From: Antitrichia curtipendula
Lineage: Eukaryota; Streptophyta; Bryopsida; Hypnales; Leucodontaceae
Direction: 5' to 3'
NCBI GenBank assembly: GCA_951230915.1
Contig: OX579636.1
Location: 26,471,567-26,535,566 of the forward strand
DNA length: 64,000 nucleotides
In this document: positions 47,367 to 59,081 of the stretch, one piece after another
How the letters are laid out: every line of letters starts with the position of its first letter
Numbering within the stretch: position 1 is the stretch's first letter
The notes under the pieces: generated by a model
Seen by the model: the letters and a program-made list of their open reading frames with translations, nothing else
Databases searched by the model: none
What the model was told of the DNA's origin: nothing
Program-made: the position numbers and the translations under genes

Positions 47367-50300
47367 CTATTCAATCTGTTGTTCTAAAGTATTGAGTCGT
47401 TGCATTCCAAAGTCATGAATAAATTGATGATGAGTAGATAATGAAAGAGCTTTGGTGAAGAGATCTGCAAGATTCTCTGCTGACATAATTTTCTTGATTT
47501 CAAGTGCTTGCTCTGTAATCAAGTCATGGGAATAACTGAAATATTTTGGATCAATATGTTTAGTTTGATCACCCTTAACAAAACCTACTTGCATTTGTAT
47601 AACACGAGCATTGTTGTCTTCATATAAGATAATTGGAGAATCGTCATATAGTAATTCGTAATTTGTTTGAATAAATTTATCAATTGATCTCAACCAGATG
47701 CATTCTTGAGATGCTTCATGCAAAACAATAATTTTTGCATGATTAGATGATGTTGTAGTTATTGTTTGCTTCACTGATTTCCAAAATATTGCAACTCCAT
47801 GTCATAAGAAAACATAGTATGTTTGAGACTTAGCTGTTATAGGGTCAAATTTGTAGCCAACAACAACATATCTAACCAATTTGAGATCTATTGATCGAGA
47901 ATAATGTAGTCTCAAGTCTTTGGTGCCTTTCAGATAACAAAGAAGATGTTTAATACCATTCCAATGTTGTAGTGTAGGATGGGCACTATGCACTAGAAGA
48001 ACCCCGTGTTTTTCATTAACATTAGACATAGCGTAAGGTATTAGTTGTAACATCAAATACAACATAATGTCACAAATAATGTGTCAAGAAAAACACGGGG
48101 TTCTTCTAGTGATGTCTTGCAAGCATGCTATCTGCAAATCCAATATCAAATCTTGTAGATGTAGCCAAATATAAAAGCGCTCCAACCGCAACGAGGTATG
48201 GATATTGTTCACTCAATGGTTCCTCCTCCTTCTCGCAAGGGCAATAAGGATCATCATCTTTGTTGCTATGACCAACAATAGGTGTGGATAGTGGATAGGC
48301 ATCTATCATATTGAATCTTTTCAAAATCCAGTTGATATAAGCCATTTGTGAAAGAAAAATACTGCCATCTTTCAAGTGAAAAACCTGTAGACAAATGTAA
48401 AAGGTAGTTTTTCTAAGCAATTTCATCCCAAACTCACGAATAAGTAGTTGAATAGCTGCAACACATGTAGATTTAGTGCTCATAAGATTCAAATCATCAA
48501 TATATACTGCAATGATCACAAATTCATCTTTGCTTCATTTAGTGAAGAGATATGGGAACAATGGACCATTTATAAAATGATGCTTAATGAGATAGTTCCG
48601 TAGTCATTGATATCACTTGAGTCTAGAATGTTTAAGACCATATAATGGCCATTGTAATTTAACGCCACGATATTTGCATGGAATGGGATCAACTTGACTC
48701 GTAGTTTCAAGACCAGGTGAAACTTTCATATAGATTTTAGCATGAAGATAACCATATAGATAAGCTATGACTACATCCATAAGACACATCTCAAGGTAGG
48801 TGTGTATTGCCATTCCAACAAGACATCAGAAGGTAATAGAGTCCATAACTGGTGAATATATAGAATCATAATCAACACCAAACTTTTGAGTGAAACCTTG
48901 AGCAACTAAACGGACTTTGTAACGGATAATCTGACCTTTTTCATTGCGTTTGCGCACAAATATCAACTTATATCCAAGAGGTTGAGAAGAAAGATTATTC
49001 ATGATAGGTCCGTAAACTTCTCTTTTATGCAAAGAAACATACTCCTCCTCAATAGCAGCTTTCTACTTTAACTAATCAGAATGACACATCGCTTTTTCAA
49101 TAGTATTTGATTCAAGATCATCTCTCTCGCAAGAAAGATTTTCAGCAATCATACAAATGAATGATTCATTTATTTCAATTGTTGCTCTGTCCCAAATATC
49201 ACATGTAATACAATATATCATAGATAGTTTTGTATTCAATGTAACCTTTGCTTCCTCATAAATAATAGTTCTTCCTTAGGAGTTGCAATGATATTGGATG
49301 TAGATGGACAATTTGATGTAAAATTTGCAGTGGTTGCTGTAGACATAGAAGAATTAATAGTATTAGTAATTGTTTTACGCTTACGTGGTTGTTTATCTGG
49401 TCCGCAAGTCTGTTTGTTCACTGGTTGAAAAGTTGGAGTTGTAATAGTCTCCAGTATTGAAAATCGAGTAGGAACATTTTGAGCTTCATTCAATAGAATC
49501 CTTGTGATTCTTGGTGCATCATTAAAGCTGTCAGGTGTCTGATTTGCAATCCTTTGTAAATGTAAAATTTTAGCAATTTTGGTTTTAGCCAAAGATGTTC
49601 GAGGATTAGGATTTAGTGTAAATGTCTCAGATGCCTTAAATATAAGCCACTTAGAATACTCTTGAATAGATGCTCCTCCTTTTAAAGATGGAAAAATGTC
49701 TTCTTCATATCGACAATTGGCAAAACGAGTACGAAGCAACATACCAGTAGAGGGGTTGATAAAATGAATAATACTTGGAGAATCAAATCCAATATAGATG
49801 CCTTTTTGTTGATGAACTCCAATAGTTTGACGTTGAGGTTTTGGAACTAGAATCCATACATGGCAACCAAACACTCGCAAATGAGACATATTGGGAACAT
49901 GTCCTGAAAGAAGCTCTTGTGAAGAAGCAATTTCCAAAGATGAAGGATGTAGTTGAATTAGAGTTGTGGTATGTAAAATTGCATGTCCCCACATAAGAGG
50001 AGGCAAATTTGCTTGAAGAAGCAATGGTCTTGTAATAAACTGGATTTGTTTGATAAAAGACTTTGCCAATCTATTTTAAGCATGTTCATATAGGACGGAA
50101 TATGTCAAATCAATCCCTGTTGTAGTACAACAATCTTCAAAAGATTTTGATCAAAATTCCCTAGCATTATCCACACATAGCGTTTTGATTGGATAATCAG
50201 GAAAATGAGCCTTGAAACAAATCAATATTGATAATAAATTGGCAAAATTCAAATTTCTCGTAGATAATAACGAGACATGTGATTGTTTGCCTGAAGCATC

Positions 50301-52021
50301 AACCAAAAACAAGAAATATCGGAATGATCTAGACATAGGATTTATTGGACCACAAATATCACCATGTAGCCTTGAAAACATTGGTGGTAATTCATGAGGA
50401 AGCTTCCATAGAGATGGTTTGGCAACAAATTTGCCTTGCATGCATGCTTGATATAATGTTATTGAATTTACATCTGCTAGTTGCAAATTATGTCCAACAA
50501 CATATGGAATAATTTTTCTAAATAAAGTAGAGTCTAGATGACCCAATCTTCCATACCAAAGAAAAACTGTATTTGCTTTGTAAGACAAAGCAAAATTGAA
50601 TACAATGGGTGGTCGAATAAAAATACGATACAAACCACTTGTCGCAGCAAAAATTGTTTCTACAACTTTTAACAAAAATCAAAGTCTCTTGCCTATCTAG
50701 AATTTTGGTTGAGAGATGGAAACCATTGGTACGTACATCTCCATAGTTGATTAGGCTTTGAGGCACAGAGGGAGAAAACATAGCACGCATGCATGTAATG
50801 ATGGTGCCCTCAGGCAATACCACCTTTGTTGAACCCTCCTGAAAAAGAAACACATTCGATCTAGCCATAGTCATCAGATTTCTAGTTTTCCAATTTGATA
50901 GATTATTTATATCAAAAAATTGCTTATCCCGCAGGATTGTATGTGTAGTTGCAGAGTCAAGGAGCGCATCAGAAGACTCACTGGTAGAGATATCAGCAAC
51001 AGCATAGGCCTCTCGGTTCTCAGCTCTCAAGTCAAGTCCAAATGGATCCATAGATGCATCCATGGTGTGGGCTTCTTGAGTATGAATTTGAAGTTGTTTA
51101 TTTTCCTGAAACATCTTTACAAAATACTCTAATGTCCTACAAACATTTGCTAGATGGCCCATTTTGCTACATTTATGGCAAAAACGCGTCTCTGACAACC
51201 GCTTATCATGATTGTTAGTAGATGATATGTTAATCATCATTTGCATATGTTGGCTATCACAGTTATAGCTACTTGAGTGTTTAAAACGCTTTTTCCTATA
51301 TTTATGAGCCTTAGGTTTGACATTAAAAACTTTGACAACATGAGACTTAGGGACTGTAGTTCCAACGAGATGTGCTTCCGCCATGCGCAAGAGGAGTTCG
51401 TTTTTCTATTCAGCAAGAAGTAAAAGCGACATGAGATCTGAGTGATTCTCAAATTTCATATTTCTATGCTGTTGTGCAAGTATAGCAGATACCAGTGGAA
51501 ACGTTGAGAGAGTTTTCTCAATCATTTTCCTCCTCACTAATGGTCTGACCACACAACCTTAGTTGTGATATTATACAATACAACTCATTATTGAAATAAA
51601 CGAGTTTTGAAAAATCCAACACTCACAAATGAGTCCAATCACTAAGGGCTCTTGGAAGAAAGATAGTTTTCTGGTGATCATAACAAGATTTGAGCTTGTA
51701 CCAAAGTTCATTGAGATTTTCTAGTTCTAAATATTGATGTTGTAAAGAAAGAACTATATGACGACGGAGCAAAAGCAATACTTTGTAAGAAATAGTAGTG
51801 AAAACTAAGGTATTTATAGTAGGAAGCTCGTCAAATGTAATACATTGCGATAGCTGCTCTGCAAATGTGTGCGCCTTGGCAATCTTCGCCTATAGTAAGT
51901 AATTGCTACGATCAATTGCTAGTTGTAGAAAAAGAAGTGGTTGAAGTCTCGGTGTTTCAATATTACTAGTGGCCACTGGGATTGCTATAGATGTAGCAAC
52001 GGAAGATGTTGAAGTGTTCAT
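47367..52021 (-). pseudogene. Copia gag-pol polyprotein remnant
   Basis: Starts with a likely gag ATG at 52021-52019 (MNTSTSSVATS), with an early in-frame stop. A zinc knuckle CHKCSKMGHLANVC and a protease-like LLDSATTH lie in 51390-50640. GAG-pre-integrase and integrase lie in 50675-49236: HGDICGPI supplies the first catalytic Asp and LCVDNAREF the second. The expected Glu region reads RLAKSF with Lys in place of Glu, preceded by a TAA at 50078-50076. Reverse transcriptase spans about 49032-48106, with RYKVRLVAQGFTQ, DVVIAYLYGYL and the YIDD box near 48504-48493. RNase H lies in 48065-47367, with EDNNARV and TKHIDPKYF. At least four frame breaks are present. Confidence 0.9.
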
Positions 52022-52188
52022 AATGAAAAAAGAAAAATAGAAAATTAGGGTTTGAAGAGACAAGAGAGGAAGGAAGCTTGAAGGGCAAAGCGGTGGCTTG
52101 GAGGTGAAAAAAAGATAATTGCAATTGCAAGTTCAAAACTAAAGAATTTAAATATCAAGACAATAGTATAGAAAGCTTGTTGATAACA

Positions 52189-52415
52189 TGTTGATAATAG
52201 GAAACAAAACAAAACTATATAAGATTGTAAAGCCAAAGTATACAAGATGAAAGAGATAGATATTAACCATGGAGGTATCAAATATATACAAGGGAGAGAA
52301 GGTGAAACCCTTCTCTCCTATTGGTCCAAGGGATTCTAATATAATCCCTAGTCGTTCCAATAGAACTAAAGTAAACTATAGTGGAGAGCATATTAATATA
52401 ATAAAATTCTTAACA
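52189..52415 (-). repeat. 5' LTR of the copia element
   Basis: 227 bp. In coding (minus) direction it contains a TATA-like TTATATAG near 52220, a plausible core promoter. Borders TGTTG and TAACA are as in the partner LTR. Confidence 0.9.
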
Positions 52416-53624
52416 GAGGGACCAATCAACATTGTTTGTTCATATTTTTTGCATCTCTTTGAATATTTTTGAATTAAAGGAGATGAAGCTTTGGGAGGCA
52501 AATTAGAGGTCAAAACATAGTCTTAGACATGTACTAAATTCCCCTAAAATGAAAACTTTACACTCAACAATTATAAGTCCAATGGTGCTCTTTGAAAATG
52601 CCCTCCAAATTATACTTTTCAATACTCCAAAACTACAATTCAAAAAAGGCTCTAAAACACAAAGTTTCTTGGAACGCTAAGAGTACACCAAACTCTACTT
52701 ATAGTGCAAAATAGATCTCTAAAATGTTATTTTTAGCCTTAATTTGGAACATTGTGTCCAACACGAAGATCATTTTGGGACGAAGGTAGTATTTTTTTTT
52801 TGTAAATGGGCAGTCAGGGCAGATTAGAAAAAATCACTTTTTTCAAAAACAAAAATTTGAAATTGGTTTTTAGAGTCATGTATATATAGAAAGCTTTGAA
52901 TAATTTTATTTTGATCAATGAGTCAAAAGTTATGAGGAGTTTTAGTTTACAAGCAATTTTGTATTCTCTATTTTGAAATAAACTTTTAAATTCTTTATTT
53001 TATTCAATTTTCAATATTTTTTGAAAAAAATAAAATCATAAGATGTATTCCCTTTGTCGTAAGATGTACTCCTTGATTTGGAGTTTTTTAGTGAGACATT
53101 TTAAATTTGTACCTGATTTGGAAGGTTTTAGTAAGTCAAAGGGAGAACAACATTACAACCATTGAAATTGGCATTTTTCAACTTCATAACTAAATTATTA
53201 ACAATTTTATTTTTTGAACCATTCTCTATTTTTTTTTCTATTTATTATTTTTTTCCTATATATTGTATAATTTCAAATGATCTAAAATTTTTCAAACATG
53301 TAGCCAACTTGCCTTGAAGAATGAATCCAAAGAAGCATCACCATTTTGGACATTTTTCATACAAATGTGACCTTGTGAAGTGCAACTACCTGGTTTTTGT
53401 AGGGCTAAAAAAGGGGGTTCGTCGCTTCAAATGCTTATATCTTGCAATCTACACGGCATAAATTTTTGAATTTTTTTCCACATCTTCTCAAACTAGTGTA
53501 CTACAAGAGACTTTGATTACATGTGTCTAAAGATTTTTTTTTTCTAAAATTTGGTACTTATATTATAAATGGCAGTTTTAAAGTATTTTTGGTGAAAATA
53601 TAGTCATGGTCCTTTAGGAATTAA

Positions 53625-55194
53625 AGAAAATATATTAAGGTAAGAATTTAGATGGCTTGTTTTTAGTAGTAGGGCCAAAATTAAGTGTACTTGACTTAAT
53701 ACCTCTTATGAGTCTCTAAATGTCTTACATAGATTGGGAGGTCTATGTGATTTCTAAATGAAAAATGCATTAAACACATAAAAATTAATCATATCAAATG
53801 TATATGATACATTATTCATGTATTTGTTATTCAAGATCAAATTGAAACGAAATTTTTATGTCAATGGTCATACTTAGTTCACTTCATTTAATTCCAATGT
53901 AGTAAGGGTGAAATTAATGCAATTTAAATGTATTTTCATGAATAAATTTTCATTTGGAAAGTAACAAGTATCAACAAAATGACATTAATTAATCTCAAAA
54001 CATTTTATTCCAAATTTGGAAGACTTTTGTGACAAAGACCAAATGAATGATAAAATATTTTCAAGATTAATCTTTAAAAGTGTCAAAACACCAATATAGG
54101 TCTTTTAAACATTCCCAAAGCTACATGTTTAAAATTCAAAATCTATAATATTTATTTTATTAATTATAAACCTATAAACTATTATTATAAAAATACTAAT
54201 ATGCAAATTTGTAGGTTGATGAATTTATTTTTCAATTTTACAATGACACAAATCAATATGTATATAAATTTTAAGATTTTAAATTCTAATATATTGGTTG
54301 AATGAAGTTTACTATAGAAGCATCACTAATTCTCTTAATTGTATTAATTATGTAAATTTGACTATTTTTTGTGACCTTTAAATTTCAAATTTCAAACTTC
54401 ATGACTCTTGTATAATTCAACCATTGTTCAACTTCATCCACTTTTCTACTTCATCCCAAGCTGCCAATTTTTTTGTAAGTGAAATCCCTTAAAAACTTTA
54501 GGATGGTCTAGATTTCTAAAATTGTAGAGATGTATTTTGAAATGCAACTTAAAAGAATAATAATTTGCAAATTTTAATATTAGTGATGATTGTAAGACTA
54601 AAGTTGTAAAATATGATGTATAGATCATTTTCATAGGACTAGAGAAAGAATTACACTAATTAATATTTTAAAATGATATTTAAAACCTAATATTAAAATT
54701 TTATTTTATAATCAATTATAAACTAGGGATCTACTTCTCTCCATGCTATCAATAATGTCCACTAAAAATTTTGAACGTGTTGTTTGTAGCTTAGCAACTT
54801 TTTCTAGTTGAAGTTCCAAAATATAGCCTTCATACAGATATAGGACCTCATCAAGAGTGGTTGTCAAGACCAACCTTGGAGAATGTGTGAACCTTTTGTT
54901 GCCAATGCACTTCTATTAATACACCCTCATCATAGAGTTGATGTAAATTAGAGCCATTGATATTTGCAATAAGTAAAGTTAGATAACTACATGTTAGTTA
55001 ATCAAATATTTATTAACAATCAACCATAACTTTGCAAAGAACTTAGTTTAGCTCCAACTAAACAACATATCCAAATAAAATATATGCTACAATGTAACAA
55101 AAAGATGCGTCATGATCATTTCTTCCTCCCTCCCTTCTAAAAAATTGAGAGCTATTGATTTTTTATATCCTCCCGCTCTTGATGCCAATGATTT
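53625..55194. other. AT-rich spacer, no gene seen
   Basis: Low-GC; ORFs are short and AT-driven. Confidence 0.4.
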
Positions 55195-55350
55195 TGAAAA
55201 ACAAATTTGGATATGGATATGGATACAATACAAATACATACATTGTACGGATGTAGGCACAATACGGGTTTGAGATATGAGATATGGATACGGGTAAGGG
55301 ATATGGGATATATCCCATATCAAATGCCACCCCCACCCTCACCCCCACCT
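55195..55350. repeat. GATATGG-rich degenerate simple repeat with a 22-bp palindrome and a C-rich tract
   Basis: GATATGGATA-type units recur on the plus strand from about 55210. A perfect 22-bp palindrome lies at 55300-55321, with half-site GATATGGGATA. A CCACCCCCACCCTCACCCCC tract follows at about 55328, G-rich on the minus strand. Confidence 0.6.
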
Positions 55351-56330
55351 GAAAACTACAAAGGGGTAGGATCATAGGGTACAAAAAAAATGAATTTAAC
55401 TTAAATTCTTTTTTGAGCTCATCCAGGGGGATGAAATTTTTTAATTTAATTTAAATTATTTTTCGAGCTTATTGGGGGGATGAAATCAATTCGAATTTAT
55501 TTTATTTTATTTTAGAGCTCATTGTGACAATTTGTTACATTGACAATGAGTTCAAAAGATGTAGTAATTGCATTAATTATAAGCCATAATTAGATGAAAA
55601 GAACAAGGAAGCATCAATCTACAATGGGTAGAGGAGCGAATTGAAAGAGAAAATCAACAAGTAAACATCTACAAAGACATTTGATTAGACAATAATATCT
55701 AAATTTAATCACTTATGAACATCCTATTATATAGTCCAATTATCAAATCCTTAAGGTTGTCTTCATAACCAAATTGCAATTGCTCTTGGAAGTATAGTAG
55801 TTGGCTTTGATTTGCTATGCACAATACCTAATTTAGAGCATATTTTTGCCTTAGTTAGAACTGAAAACAACATGCAAGTAGGAAAAAGGTTTCGCATGGA
55901 TAAGAATTTATGGTTTCAAAATGACAAATGCGATTAGTTGGTGATTACCTAAACCCTAATAAGTAAAAGGTTCTTATTTTTTATCATTGGCAATAATAAA
56001 CCATAATATTAAAATTTTAGTTTTAATTATAAAAAATTTAGGCATGAAATAATTTTTCAACTTTCAAAGGTCAAAATTATATTGTTTTATTGTATTTATT
56101 CTATTTTTATTAAATAATACAATTGTGGATGATGTGGGTGAAGGGACACATACATTATTTGAAAGTAATAGTCATGGTTGCACTTGTTTGGCTTCATTTT
56201 ATGGCTATTGTCATGTGCCATCATGATTTGATGACCATGTCATGACTTCATTTCATCATTTTTGTCATTTGGCCTCATGACTTTATGGCCAAGTCTTGTC
56301 TAAGGTCATAATTGGAATTTAATATTTTTG
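55351..56330. other. AT-rich spacer up to the assembly gap
   Basis: No gene seen. The phrase TTTAATTTAAATT..TTTT..GAGCTCAT(C/T) repeats loosely at about 55410, 55440 and 55510. Confidence 0.35.
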
Positions 56331-56530
56331 NNNNNNNNNNNNNNNNNNNNNNNNNNNNNNNNNNNNNNNNNNNNNNNNNNNNNNNNNNNNNNNNNNNNNN
56401 NNNNNNNNNNNNNNNNNNNNNNNNNNNNNNNNNNNNNNNNNNNNNNNNNNNNNNNNNNNNNNNNNNNNNNNNNNNNNNNNNNNNNNNNNNNNNNNNNNNN
56501 NNNNNNNNNNNNNNNNNNNNNNNNNNNNNN
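56331..56530. other. Assembly gap (200 N)
   Basis: Exactly 200 N characters, probably a default-size scaffold gap. True length and content are unknown, and the reading frames crossing it are meaningless. Confidence 0.99.
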
Positions 56531-57772
56531 TTTAAACTAACACCTCAATTTATGGGAAGAGGATCATTGGTGGTACGCAATGTCATGAGTAAGAAAAAAG
56601 ACAAGTCATAATGAAAGAAAAATCAACTAGAGTGGCTCTTTAAATATTGCCTCCATATCTCTCATAAGTGTCATATGCTTACAAAAATTGTCAAATTGAA
56701 GAATTAGTTTTCTCAACAAATTTTGGACATGAAGATGTATAAGTGACAAATTGGTATTTTTTTTTTTAATTTTAAATTTTAAACCAAGTTTTTATTTATT
56801 TTTAATTTAATCAAATATATTAGTGAAAATAAACTTTTAATACAAGTAATTTTTATCCAAGATTCTTTGAATGAATGGTATAAATGGAATGAAAATTCTT
56901 TTTGGATTTTTTTGATAAGAATTTCACAAATTTTAAAACTTGATTGAGTGAATTATTCTTGATTTAAATATGATCCTAACTAGTTACGTTTTCTATAATT
57001 CACTCCAAAAATCTCCAAAACATTATGAAAAATGATATATAAATATTTTATACTCTTTTCAAATTTTGAACAATTTCTTTTGGATACTTTAGAAGTTAGT
57101 TATAAAAGACATAACTATTTAGAATCATATTTTAGTCAATGATATTTCACTCAATAATATTTTAAAATTCATGAAATTCTTACTACAAATTTTCATAAGA
57201 ATTTTTGTTCCACTTACTAAAGAATCTTGAACTTTTAAATTTGGTTTATAAATTTTCTTTCACAAATAAATTTTATTACATTCTTAAGAAATTACAAAAT
57301 AAATACAATTTAAAAAATATATATATTTTACGCATAATGCACTACTTGTATGACAACATGTTCAAATTTTGTTCAAATTTTGTCCAAATTTGGTTGAAAA
57401 TCTCTAGTTCTTCAATAGCCACTGCAAAAAAGGAAAAAAAAAAAGAGAAAATGATGGATTTAGGGAGTTATTGTGCGTAAAGGCCTAATTTGACATTCAA
57501 GTGTTGAAATTGAACTTCCATGTCAAATTCTCAAGGCTTCACCGCACACCATTCACAAGCTGACATGGGGCACTTTTTTACAAAAATGACTCAATTTATG
57601 TCGAATCTAACCTTCATGTAGAGTACCATACATTGGCATCAAATGTGTTAGGCCATGTAGGGTACCATACGTTGGGGTCAAATTCATTAGGCCCCATATT
57701 AAATCATTTTTTTTCATTTGATTTTCTTTTGTTTAATTCAATTTAGAATTTCACAAAGTTCATTTTAGAGCT
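56531..57772. other. AT-rich spacer, no gene seen
   Basis: Short AT-driven ORFs only. A local duplication sits at about 57613-57690 (GTAGAGTACCATACATTGGC versus GTAGGGTACCATACGTTGGG, about 40 bp apart). Confidence 0.4.
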
Positions 57773-58363
57773 TTAACCCCTAAAGCCCCGCTTGTCCCCT
57801 CAACGGACAATTTGGGTCCGGTTAGGTTCCTATTGTCTCAATTTGAAGTGAAAATTTTTGAGATTTTTTGAGGTTGTGTATCTTTGCAAGAGCTTTGAGG
57901 ATATATAAATTTTTTGTTTCAATCGGATGACGGATGAAAAAGTTATGGCACAATGAGCAAGAAATAGAGATTGGTGGGCAGCCCAAAAAAATTTACAAAA
58001 AGTCAAATTAATTTTTTTTTGAATTTTTTTCCTAAAAGATTATGTTTTTACCTATACGTGAAGATTTGATTCATTCTATTTGGACTAGGGATGAGAAAGT
58101 TATGGACAATCTTAGTTTTTTGGACAATTTAAGCATCTTCTTGAAAAAAAAACTTTTGTTCAACTTTGAATGCTAATATCTTCCAATCCGTACGGTGAAA
58201 TTTGATGAAATTTTTACTACATAATCTCAGACAAGTTACGTACAAGATCCTATGGTTAAATTTCCAAAAAAACAAAAAAATTGATTTCCTTAAGTGAATA
58301 CAACAGAAGTGGTAGTTTTGAGTGATTTTTGGCAGAAAACACCCTTGGAACTTTAGGGGTTAA
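57773..58363 (+). mobile_element. TTAA-bordered inverted-repeat element, copy B (best termini)
   Basis: Ends TTAACCCCTAAAG (57773-57785) and CTTTAGGGGTTAA (58351-58363) are perfect 13-bp inverted repeats. Since TTAA is palindromic, it may be the target duplication. The interior of about 565 bp is non-coding and homologous to copies A (reverse), H and D. It sits about 700 bp upstream of psbP. Confidence 0.75.
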
Positions 58364-59081
58364 TTACCAATACTCAGATCTTTATCAATACTTGCAACTT
58401 TATCGGTACTCACAACTTCAGCTTCATAGGGTTTTTTGAGGATTAAGATTATTTTCACTAATATTTTGTACAATATTCAGTTCTGCCTCGTTATTATAAT
58501 TCCTGAAAATTTCATTAGACACCATACTTAATGATTTTTTTGAATTATTTTTTAACCAATCTGACCTTCACGTAGGGAATTCTTCTTCTGGAAAAGAGAG
58601 AGAAAGAAAGAGAACCAGTGAGCGAACAAGACAAAGCAGGAGAACGAGAAAGAGCGGCAGGAGAACGAGAATGAGATCTGCACTCCTGAGAGCTAACGAA
58701 AGCTTTCTCTCATCCATCGATTCATGGATGTTTTTCGTTGGGAGTGTGGCTGACGTGCCTTGCACAATCCAGACCATGTGGGCCAAAGTTCCAAGCCACC
58801 AATCATCATTCCGGGAAGCATCTTCCCCCGGATAACGCAGGTGGATATGGCGAGCAGCCATTGAGCTTCGTCATAGCCATCTTTATCCCGATCCCGATCA
58901 ATCCCGACCGATCCCGATCGCCATCGCCATCGCCATCGCCGCCTTCACTTCTTGTCTTTTCTCTTCTTCTTCAATCCTTCTTCATACTCCTCGCCTGTCT
59001 CTCCGTGTGTTTTCAAATGCTCTGAACCATCGCTGCTTAGAGCTACTGCACCAACCAAAGCGAACTTCCAATTTGCGATCG
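58364..59081 (+). promoter_or_regulatory. psbP promoter and leader
   Basis: Elements typical of light-regulated nuclear photosynthesis promoters occur close together: TGACGTG (58751-58757), CCAAT (58799-58803), a GATAAC I-box-like site (58831-58836) and GGATATGG (58843-58850). A pyrimidine-rich leader with GCCATC repeats and CTTCTTCTTC follows from about 58920. No TATA box is obvious. Confidence 0.45.

Larger units (their letters stand above)
46891..52415 (-). mobile_element. Ty1/copia LTR retrotransposon, decayed
   Basis: About 5.5 kb with direct LTRs (46891-47115 and 52189-52415, roughly 95% identical by eye) that start TGTTG and end TAACA. Coding direction is minus with gag, protease, integrase, reverse transcriptase and RNase H in copia order. 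The primer-binding region next to the right LTR (minus strand TGTTATCAACAAGC) is only an imperfect match to initiator-Met tRNA. No matching 5-bp target duplication is seen (ATTGG versus GAGGG). Multiple stops and frame shifts indicate it cannot move on its own. Confidence 0.93.
46732..52791. mobile_element. Stowaway-like (Tc1/mariner-type) MITE interrupted by the copia element
   Basis: The left end TACTCCTTCCGTCTCATAAT (46732) and the right end, read inward from 52791, TACTACCTTCGTCCCAAAAT agree at 23 of 30 positions including the next ten bases (GATCTT shared). The ends resemble Stowaway CTCCCTCCGT termini, and both borders carry TA, the expected target duplication. Without the copia insertion it would be about 535 bp. 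Confidence 0.6.
45860..53624 (+). mobile_element. TTAA-bordered element copy H, split by nested insertions
   Basis: The left end is TTAACCCCTTAAGGAG with a duplicated GGAGTAAA, then AAAGGACC. The right end, read inward, is TTAATTCCTAAAGGACC (53608-53624). Family interior sequence runs AAAAGTTATGGCCTAATATG up to 46731 and resumes at 52792 with AAATGGGCAGTCAGGGCAG. In uninterrupted copy B the matching text is AAAAGTTATGGCACAATGAG ... GGTGGGCAGCCC. Removing 45991-46590 and 46732-52791 leaves about 1.1 kb, similar to copies A and E. Confidence 0.6.

Noticed and set aside
46881..52420. 5-bp target-site duplication for the copia element
   Set aside because: The flanks read ATTGG and GAGGG and do not match, so a duplication cannot be claimed.
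55328..55350. G-quadruplex on the minus strand
   Set aside because: Only three runs of three or more G are present, short of the usual four-run motif.
58568..58861. 97-codon minus-strand ORF with a Leu-rich stretch
   Set aside because: Arises from purine-rich repeats (GAGAGAAAGAAAG) in the psbP upstream region; no homology recognised.
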